A program made the position numbers and the translations under genes. Positions 1 through 4,770 of a DNA stretch of 5,895 nucleotides are shown here, piece by piece (position 1 is the first letter of the stretch; each line of letters begins with the position of its first letter). The notes under the pieces were generated by a model. The model searched no databases. It was not told the DNA's origin and saw only the letters and a program-made list of their open reading frames with translations. Origin of the DNA: Treponema sp. (GTDB taxonomy: Bacteria; Spirochaetota; Spirochaetia; Treponematales; Breznakiellaceae); NCBI GenBank assembly GCA_031278755.1, contig JAITJV010000044.1, positions 1 to 5,895 on the forward strand, given 5' to 3'.

Positions 1-22
1 CTATAATGTAGACACATTATAG
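1..22. repeat. Hairpin A: perfect 9-bp inverted repeat with 4-nt loop
   Basis: CTATAATGT (1-9) pairs exactly with ACATTATAG (14-22) across the loop AGAC. It closely resembles hairpin B at 87-119, and the bases that follow (ACAGA, 23-27) match the outer stem of B. The stem probably continues leftward past the window edge. Confidence 0.7.
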
Positions 23-92
23 ACAGACTACCTTAAAACAGGCATTTTGCGCACTGTTTTGGTACAAAACAGGAGCAAATGCAAGGTCTGTC
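22..92. repeat. Long nested imperfect hairpin
   Basis: Outer stem GACAGAC (22-28) pairs with GTCTGTC (86-92), with an alternative or extended CCTT/AAGG register just inside. A middle stem GCATTT (42-47) pairs with AAATGC (77-82), and the next GC with GC after one bulged T. The apical stem CTGTTTTG (54-61) pairs with CAAAACAG (65-72) around a 3-nt loop. AAAACAG at 35-41 repeats the apical sequence and could pair with CTGTTTT (54-60) instead, giving a competing fold. No coding potential is seen. Confidence 0.6.
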
Positions 93-119
93 CATAAAGT
101 AACCGACTTTATGGACAGA
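87..119. repeat. Hairpin B: perfect 14-bp inverted repeat with 5-nt loop
   Basis: TCTGTCCATAAAGT (87-100) pairs exactly with ACTTTATGGACAGA (106-119) across AACCG. It is the strongest hairpin in the window. There is no T run on either side, so it is not an ordinary rho-independent terminator, although it could act as a transcript end or RNA-stability element for the minus-strand operon. It is homologous in sequence to hairpin A and overlaps the outer stem of the nested hairpin by six bases (87-92). Confidence 0.75.
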
Positions 120-157
120 TACTAATTCGATCGGAGGCTCGTTCGATAGGAAATTTA
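120..157. other. AT-rich spacer with no gene
   Basis: This stretch holds a 6-bp direct repeat, TTCGAT at 127-132 and 142-147 (approximate), and an A/T run next to the stop codon of the 60-residue ORF. I see no ORF, RNA gene or clear promoter here. Confidence 0.4.
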
Positions 158-340
158 TTATACCCTCCCCCGCGCAGGCGGGTTCTTTGGTTTAATACCA
201 ACATTTTGTAAGCGTTGCGTCATTTGAGCCGGAGCAGAGCGCGCAAACATAGTTTGCGACGGGGTATTAAACCAGACTTTCGAATAAAGGCCGGCGGAAC
301 AACCGCCCGCAATAATTACGTCTACGATCTTTTCCGTCAT
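158..340 (-). CDS. 60-residue chimeric ORF: flavoprotein-like start fused to a repeat element; possible gene remnant
   Basis: I do not recognise this as a known protein. The first ~17 residues, MTEKIVDVIIAGGCSAG, resemble the beta-alpha-beta start of a FAD/NAD-binding protein (usual form DVIIVGGGPAG), though the second glycine-motif position is Cys. From about residue 23 the reading frame runs through the 87-bp inverted-repeat element at 188-274 and its flank, and ends with a basic, proline-rich tail (KPKNPPARGRV). There is no room for the rest of a Rossmann domain, so the simplest reading is a truncated gene whose body was lost or replaced by the repeat. The start at 338-340 is chosen for its excellent ribosome binding site. 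An upstream in-frame extension would run into the HD gene and has no support. It lies 70 nt after the HD gene. A genuine small peptide gene cannot be excluded. Confidence 0.45.
   Translation of the reverse strand: MTEKIVDVIIAGGCSAGLYSKVWFNTPSQTMFARSAPAQMTQRLQNVGIKPKNPPARGRV
188..274. repeat. 87-bp MITE-like element with perfect 12-bp terminal inverted repeats
   Basis: TGGTTTAATACC at 188-199 is an exact reverse complement of GGTATTAAACCA at 263-274. Between them lies a second perfect hairpin, CGCAAAC (242-248) with GTTTGCG (252-258) and a 3-nt ATA loop. No clear target-site duplication is seen at the ends. The size and terminal repeats fit a small non-autonomous mobile element or a repetitive intergenic palindrome. 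It lies inside the 60-codon ORF and supplies most of its C-terminal half. No transposase is in the window. Whether copies exist elsewhere in the genome cannot be seen here. Confidence 0.55.
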
Positions 341-410
341 TAAAATCCTCCTTTTTTTTAAACCCCTCAACACGAACAAAAACAGCGCCCGGGACGGCAA
401 GGGCCATGCC
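341..410. other. 70-nt intergenic gap between the HD gene and the chimeric ORF
   Basis: The gap holds the A-rich tract and ribosome binding site of the downstream ORF. A 4-bp GGGC/GCCC pairing followed by a short T run (minus strand) is too weak to call a terminator. I see no convincing promoter. Confidence 0.5.
347..352 (-). promoter_or_regulatory. Very strong ribosome binding site of the 60-residue ORF
   Basis: Minus-strand AGGAGG, preceded by a run of A and placed 6 nt before ATG, is a perfect Shine-Dalgarno site and the best in this window. It is notable because the ORF it serves looks broken. Confidence 0.7.
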
Positions 411-992
411 TCAGGTCGCCGCGGACGGAAGGGGCACGCCCTCGGGGTACAGGGCCTCAAGGTAGCGGCGCCGGGAATCCACCAGCGATTTAAGCTCCGC
501 CAGCATGGCCTTGTCCACGCTTTTGGCAATGGGAAAAATGTACCGTTCCGTTTCGTCGGTGTAACGGCTGATGAACGGCGCGTTCACCACGAACCCGAGT
601 GAAATCATGTTTGATATGCGGTCGGCGACCTTGAGGACCTTCGCGTTCCTGGAGCCGTTCTCCATAATGCGGGTCAGGAATTCGGGCTTTGTTTCTCCGG
701 GAAGCCGCGTTACTTCAAGCACAAGATCGTAGACCGCGTGGCTTTCGTAATCAATGGCAAGAAGCAGATTGTGGTTGAAGTCGGGGAGGTCTTCAATAAC
801 ATCATGGACTATTGAAGCCTTGAGGAGTATTGAATCTATGTAGCCGTAATCTACCAGCGTCGCCATGGTATCAAGCTGATGCCGGAACATGTTCCCGCCG
901 CCTTCGCGGGTTTTGCCGATAAGGGACGTGGCAAGCTGTATGTAGGGAGCCAGATGGGTTCCCTTGAGGCGAAGCATCTCCTCTGTGGTCAT
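411..992 (-). CDS. Stand-alone RelA/SpoT-type HD phosphohydrolase (probable (p)ppGpp hydrolase, SAH type)
   Basis: This is a 193-residue soluble protein made almost entirely of the HD domain that breaks down (p)ppGpp in RelA/SpoT proteins. No synthetase, TGS or ACT region is present. The metal and catalytic residues are all visible: His38 (FRHQ), His63-Asp64 with Glu67-Asp68 (VHDVIED, close to the SpoT form LLHDVVEDT), and Asp124 with Arg125 and Asn128 in KVADRISNM (SpoT: KLADRLHNM). EVTRLPG at 93-99 matches the EVTKL-type segment of the family. Hydrolysis of (p)ppGpp, or of a related nucleotide as in small alarmone hydrolases and MESH1, is inferred. Substrate choice cannot be read from sequence. 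The ATG at 990-992 is preceded by AAGGAG at 5 nt. The valS stop is 30 nt upstream, so the two are probably co-transcribed. Another HD nucleotidase activity remains possible. Confidence 0.85.
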   Translation of the reverse strand: MTTEEMLRLKGTHLAPYIQLATSLIGKTREGGGNMFRHQLDTMATLVDYGYIDSILLKASIVHDVIEDLPDFNHNLLLAIDYESHAVYDLVLEVTRLPGETKPEFLTRIMENGSRNAKVLKVADRISNMISLGFVVNAPFISRYTDETERYIFPIAKSVDKAMLAELKSLVDSRRRYLEALYPEGVPLPSAAT

Positions 993-997
993 TCGAT

Positions 998-1003
998 CTC
1001 CTT
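998..1003 (-). promoter_or_regulatory. Ribosome binding site of the HD hydrolase gene
   Basis: Minus-strand AAGGAG lies 5 nt before the ATG at 990-992, inside the 30-nt gap after valS. It fixes the start and shows the gene is translated independently even if it is co-transcribed with valS. Confidence 0.65.
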
Positions 1004-1022
1004 GCCCCCGCCTGTAACGGAC

Positions 1023-3806
1023 TTACGCCATGTCCCTGATGTACGCTTCAATCTTGAGCGTGCGTTTAAGGGCGTCGTCCAGTTTGGCCTTTTCCCCCCG
1101 CACCAGTTCCGGGGGGGCGTTTTTAAGGAAATCGCCGTTTGCAAGTTTTGCCCTGAGGCCTTCAATAAACCTGCGGTCCTTTTCAAGATCACGGCTGAAT
1201 TTTTCCTTTAATGCGCCCATATCTACAACATCGGCAATAAATACAAATATTTCAAAACCAAATCCTTCCCCGGCGCGGCCGCCTGAAAGCCCTATGGAAC
1301 CGGACGGCGTTCCCGCGGCCGGCGGCGCCGCCGCGCCCAACGGCGTTCCCGCGCCCGCGGATGATTCTTCCGCCCCGTCGGAACATTCCACCTCAAGCCC
1401 GCCTATTCCCGCAAGAAGTTTTACCAGCCCTTCGTGCTCCCTGAGGACGGCCCGCGAAACCGGAGAAAGGCGGAAAAGGGCGCGGAGTTTCTTTCCCGGC
1501 GCGACGGAACATTCGCTCCGCACCGTCCGTATCATAACGACCATTTCCTGGAGAAAGGCAAAGTTTCTTTCGTTTTCAGGATCGCCGCGCCCGGCGCTCC
1601 AGCGCGGATACGGCGCCCTTATAAGAAGGCCCGCCGCGGGGTCCGCCGCGCCCGCCGCGGAAGCCCTGTATACGGGGGGCAGCTTCCCGTATATTTCTTC
1701 GGTGATAAAGGGCAGCAACGGATGAAGAAGCCTGAGCGATTCGGCAAGGACTCCAAGGAGAACGGAAACGGCCCTGTCCTTTTCGGCGGCTTCCGCCTCG
1801 TCGCGCAGTGAAAGTTTGGTCGCTTCCACATACCAGTCGCAGAAATCGTTCCAGAAAAATTCATAGGCCGTCTGCGCCGCGTCGTTGTAACGGTAGGAAA
1901 GAAAGGCCCCTTCCATATTTTTGGCGGCCCTGTTAAGGCGCGACCATATCCACCTGTCAACAGGATTGAGCGCGGGATCGGAAACAAGGCTCCGCCCTTC
2001 AAGGTTCATAAGGATATAACGGGCGGCGTTCCATATCTTGTTGGCGAATTTTGATCCTATTTTGAAGGATTCCCTGTCGACAAGCACGTCCTGTCCCTGG
2101 GCGCACAAAAAAGCCAGGGTGAATTTAAGGGCGTCCGCGCCGAATTCATCAACCAGTTCCAACGGGTCAAGGCCGTTCCCCAGGCTCTTGCTCATCTTCC
2201 TGCCCTGCCTGTCGCGGACAAGGCCGTGCAGGTAAATATCGCGGAAGGGCGCCCTGCCGGTAAATTCAAGGCCCGCCATGATCATGCGGGAAACCCAGAA
2301 GAAGATGATGTCGTATGCGGTTACAAGGGCGCTTGTGGGATAATAGGCCGCAAGGTCGGCGGTTTCGCGGGGCCACCCCAGGGTGGAAAAGGGCCAGAGC
2401 CAGCTTGAAAACCACGTGTCAAGCACATCGGGATCCTGCTCTATGCGCGCGGAACCGCAGTGCGGGCATGAAACAGGATCGTCCCGCAGCACCGACGTTT
2501 TTCCGCAGTCCGCGCAGCGCCACGCCGGTATGCGGTGGCCCCACCACAACTGGCGGCTCATACACCAGTCCCTGATATGTTCCATCCAGTGCTGGAACGT
2601 GTTTTCCCATTTGCGGGGATAAAAAACAAATTCTCCTTTGCGCCAGGACGCGAGGGCCTTTTCCGCGAGGGGCCGCATCCGCACAAACCACTGTTCGGAA
2701 AGATACGGTTCTATCACCGTATGACAGCGGTAACAGCGGCCCACGGCGTGGGTGATATCCTCCTCATCCACAAACCACGATCCTTCCCTGAGATCTTCAA
2801 GGATCTTTTCCCGCGCCTTTAAAACAGTAAGGCCGCGGTACTTTTCGGGAACTTCATCATTAAGGCGGCCGTCCGGCGTAAGGATATTGATCACGGGAAG
2901 GCCGTGGCGTTTCGCAAGCTCCCAGTCGTTCGGATCATGGGCGGGGGTTATCTTTACGACGCCCGTACCGAATTCCCTGTCAACGTAAGAGTCGGCGACG
3001 ACGGGGACGGTCCTGCCGGCAAGGGGAAGGATCACGCTCTTTCCTACAAGCGCCCTGTAGCGTTCGTCCTCCGGATGCACGGCCACGGCCGTATCGCCCA
3101 AAAGGGTTTCCGGCCGCGTAGTCGCAAGCACGAGAAAATCCGCCCCCCCGGCCGCGCCGGCGGGATCGGAAAAAAAATAGCGGAGGCGGTACATCTTTGC
3201 CGCGAGATCCTCGTGCTCCACTTCATCGTCGGAAAGGGCGGTGCCGCAGGAAACGCACCAGTTGACAAGATAATTCCCCTTGTAAAGAAGATCCCGTTCA
3301 TAGAGGCTTACAAACACTTCCCGCACCGCCTGTGAAAGGCCTTCGTCCATGGTAAAGCGTTCCCGCGACCAGTCAACGCTCGCCCCTATTTTGGCAAGCT
3401 GCCTTGAAATGACCGCGTGGTGTTCCTCCTTGACCTTCCAGGTTTCTTCCACAAATTTTTCCCTGCCCAGATCGCGGCGGTTTTTACCCTGCGCTCTCAG
3501 TTTTTTTTCAACGACGTTCTGCGTCGCGATGCCCGCATGATCGGTGCCCGGCACCCAAAGCGCGGGGCCGCCGTACATGCGGTGAAAGCGTACGATTATA
3601 TCCTGGAGGCTGTTGTTGAGTCCGTGCCCGAGGTGAAGCACCCCCGTCACATTGGGCGGGGGAATGACTATAACATAGGGATCCGCATCCGCGCCGTCCG
3701 TACCGCCCGCGGGCCTGAAGGCGCCTGAATCTTTCCAGAGCGCGTAAATTCTGTCCTCAAATGTTTTGGGATCGTAAGCCTTCGCAAGTTCAACTGCCTT
3801 TAACAT
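1023..3806 (-). CDS. valS: Valine--tRNA ligase
   Basis: ValRS charges tRNA-Val in the cytoplasm and hydrolyses mischarged Thr-tRNA. It is a class I synthetase of 927 residues, a normal length. In order: the HIGH-type motif HLGH at 58-61 after PPPNVTG, GTDHAGIATQ at 87-96, the CP1 editing domain with TTRPET at 229-234, cysteine pairs at 184/187 and 358/361, and a zinc ribbon at Cys431/434/447/450. DTWFSSWLWPFSTLGWP follows at 463-479, then KMSKS at 537-541, an anticodon-binding helical domain, and a C-terminal coiled-coil arm at ~862-926. The start at 3804-3806 is chosen because GGAGA lies 7 nt upstream and MLKAVELAKAYDPK is a typical ValRS start. An in-frame ATG at 3861-3863 would add 19 untypical residues and has no visible ribosome binding site. 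Oddity: residues ~810-850 are a Gly/Ala/Ser/Pro-rich insertion just before the coiled coil. The HD hydrolase gene follows after 30 nt. Confidence 0.97.
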   Translation of the reverse strand: MLKAVELAKAYDPKTFEDRIYALWKDSGAFRPAGGTDGADADPYVIVIPPPNVTGVLHLGHGLNNSLQDIIVRFHRMYGGPALWVPGTDHAGIATQNVVEKKLRAQGKNRRDLGREKFVEETWKVKEEHHAVISRQLAKIGASVDWSRERFTMDEGLSQAVREVFVSLYERDLLYKGNYLVNWCVSCGTALSDDEVEHEDLAAKMYRLRYFFSDPAGAAGGADFLVLATTRPETLLGDTAVAVHPEDERYRALVGKSVILPLAGRTVPVVADSYVDREFGTGVVKITPAHDPNDWELAKRHGLPVINILTPDGRLNDEVPEKYRGLTVLKAREKILEDLREGSWFVDEEDITHAVGRCYRCHTVIEPYLSEQWFVRMRPLAEKALASWRKGEFVFYPRKWENTFQHWMEHIRDWCMSRQLWWGHRIPAWRCADCGKTSVLRDDPVSCPHCGSARIEQDPDVLDTWFSSWLWPFSTLGWPRETADLAAYYPTSALVTAYDIIFFWVSRMIMAGLEFTGRAPFRDIYLHGLVRDRQGRKMSKSLGNGLDPLELVDEFGADALKFTLAFLCAQGQDVLVDRESFKIGSKFANKIWNAARYILMNLEGRSLVSDPALNPVDRWIWSRLNRAAKNMEGAFLSYRYNDAAQTAYEFFWNDFCDWYVEATKLSLRDEAEAAEKDRAVSVLLGVLAESLRLLHPLLPFITEEIYGKLPPVYRASAAGAADPAAGLLIRAPYPRWSAGRGDPENERNFAFLQEMVVMIRTVRSECSVAPGKKLRALFRLSPVSRAVLREHEGLVKLLAGIGGLEVECSDGAEESSAGAGTPLGAAAPPAAGTPSGSIGLSGGRAGEGFGFEIFVFIADVVDMGALKEKFSRDLEKDRRFIEGLRAKLANGDFLKNAPPELVRGEKAKLDDALKRTLKIEAYIRDMA
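1304..1353. repeat. 14-bp direct repeat, period 36 nt, within the valS insertion
   Basis: ACGGCGTTCCCGCG occurs at 1304-1317 and again at 1340-1353, exactly 12 codons apart. Between the copies is a perfect 14-bp GC palindrome (1320-1333). The repeat gives the two GTP-type tripeptides in the low-complexity insertion of ValRS and points to an in-frame duplication. Confidence 0.65.
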
Positions 3807-3812
3807 CAGCGC

Positions 3813-3817
3813 TCTCC
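3813..3817 (-). promoter_or_regulatory. Ribosome binding site that sets the valS start
   Basis: On the minus strand GGAGA stands 7 nt before the ATG at 3804-3806. The upstream in-frame ATGs at 3861-3863 and 3834-3836 have no comparable purine-rich site, so this one decides the start call. Confidence 0.6.
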
Positions 3818-3862
3818 ATAAATAGAGCCGTTCCATAACGGAACCGGCTTTGCGGACAGACA

Positions 3863-4735
3863 TTAAACACCGTACAGCGCCCGTTCAATACCGTCAACTA
3901 CATCATCGGGGGTGGAAGCTCCCGCGGCGACGCCCACTGTTTCATACAGGCGGATTTCCGGGGGAAGTTCACAAGCGGCTTCAACAAGCCACGCCGGTTT
4001 TCCCGCGGCCTCCGCGAGGGCGAGAAGCCTGCGGGTGTTGGCGGAATCTTTTCCGCCCGCGATAAGGAAGGCGTCAACCTTCCCCGAAAGGGAACGCAGC
4101 GCGTCCTGACGGTCCCTTACGGCGCCGCACAGCGTATCAACAACTTCAAGATCGGGAAAGAAGGCCCGTATACCGTCCGCTATCGCGCGGTATTCCCGCG
4201 GCGTCATGGTAGTCTGTCCTATAAGGGCGGTACGCGCGTCCGGTTCGGCGCCGTACAGTTTTTCCGCGGCGGCGGAAGCCTCGGCGGGGTTTCCCGCCAC
4301 AAGGCAGGAAGGAGCGTAGCCGCGTATGCCGGAGATCTCCGCATGCCGCTTTTCCCCCGCAAGAAAAACCTTTCGGCCGCGGGCGGCAAGATCGCGCGCC
4401 TTTATCTGGCTCGCCTTTACCCTCGGACAGGTGGCGTCGCAGACGCGCCCTCCCCGCCCTCTTATCTCTTCTTCAACGGCGGGGCTTACCCCGTGCGCCC
4501 TGATGATTACCACGGCGCCTTCAAGTGAAACACCCTCCGAAGAACCGTCAAGAATTGAAAGGCCGGACTTTTCCAGCTTTTCAAGAACGGCGGGATTGTG
4601 AATAAGCGGGCCAAGGGAATAGACGCGCGCGCGGGGAACCATAAGGGCGGCCGCGGCGAGTTCTTTTTCCGCCAATTCAACCGCCCGGCGGACGCCCATA
4701 CAAAAACCCGCCGGTCCGGCGCGGATCACCTTCAT
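3863..4735 (-). CDS. ispH: 4-hydroxy-3-methylbut-2-enyl diphosphate reductase IspH (LytB)
   Basis: IspH is the cytoplasmic iron-sulfur enzyme that reduces HMBPP to IPP and DMAPP, the last step of the MEP isoprenoid pathway. The 290-residue length is normal for the short bacterial form. The three cluster cysteines are visible: Cys12 (GFCMGV), Cys103 (DATCP) and Cys203 (TLCGA). Substrate-site residues are also in place: His46 (HNP), His81 (RAHG), His131 with Glu133 (HAE, where most family members have HPE), the QTT at 174-176, and Ser231/Asn233 in GGKDSAN. All residues needed for activity appear present. The ATG at 4733-4735 is the only sensible start, since the next Met lies beyond Cys12. It has only a weak ribosome binding site (GGATTGG), so translation may be coupled to secF, whose stop is 35 nt upstream. 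Its stop codon overlaps by one base an ATG that would lengthen valS. The match to the family is very strong. Confidence 0.97.
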   Translation of the reverse strand: MKVIRAGPAGFCMGVRRAVELAEKELAAAALMVPRARVYSLGPLIHNPAVLEKLEKSGLSILDGSSEGVSLEGAVVIIRAHGVSPAVEEEIRGRGGRVCDATCPRVKASQIKARDLAARGRKVFLAGEKRHAEISGIRGYAPSCLVAGNPAEASAAAEKLYGAEPDARTALIGQTTMTPREYRAIADGIRAFFPDLEVVDTLCGAVRDRQDALRSLSGKVDAFLIAGGKDSANTRRLLALAEAAGKPAWLVEAACELPPEIRLYETVGVAAGASTPDDVVDGIERALYGV

Positions 4736-4770
4736 GCCAATCCAATCCGTCAGGCAAAACCGCCGCCTGT

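Noticed and set aside
2..21. TATAAT at 3-7 and its mirror as promoter elements
   Set aside because: They are fully explained as the arms of hairpin A, and no -35 partner can be seen because of the window edge.
1..157. tRNA, CRISPR array or riboswitch class in the left end
   Set aside because: No cloverleaf with a TTCGA-type T-loop in place, no regularly spaced direct repeats, and no riboswitch core that I recognise.
157..162. TATAAT on the minus strand as a promoter -10 box
   Set aside because: No acceptable -35 hexamer lies about 17 nt upstream. The sequence there is a GC-rich stretch, and the match overlaps the ORF stop codon in an AT-rich tract.
366..410. Possible rho-independent terminator after the HD gene
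   Set aside because: Only a 4-bp GGGC/GCCC stem with a long loop precedes the short T run (minus strand). That is too weak to support.
341..529. Upstream in-frame extension of the 60-residue ORF to a start at 529
   Set aside because: It would overlap the HD hydrolase gene in another frame and lacks a good ribosome binding site, while the ATG at 338-340 has a perfect one.
1030..1725. Plus-strand open frame of 231 codons
   Set aside because: It lies wholly antisense to valS, has serine/arginine/proline-rich low-complexity content and no family resemblance. Long antisense frames are common opposite GC-rich genes.
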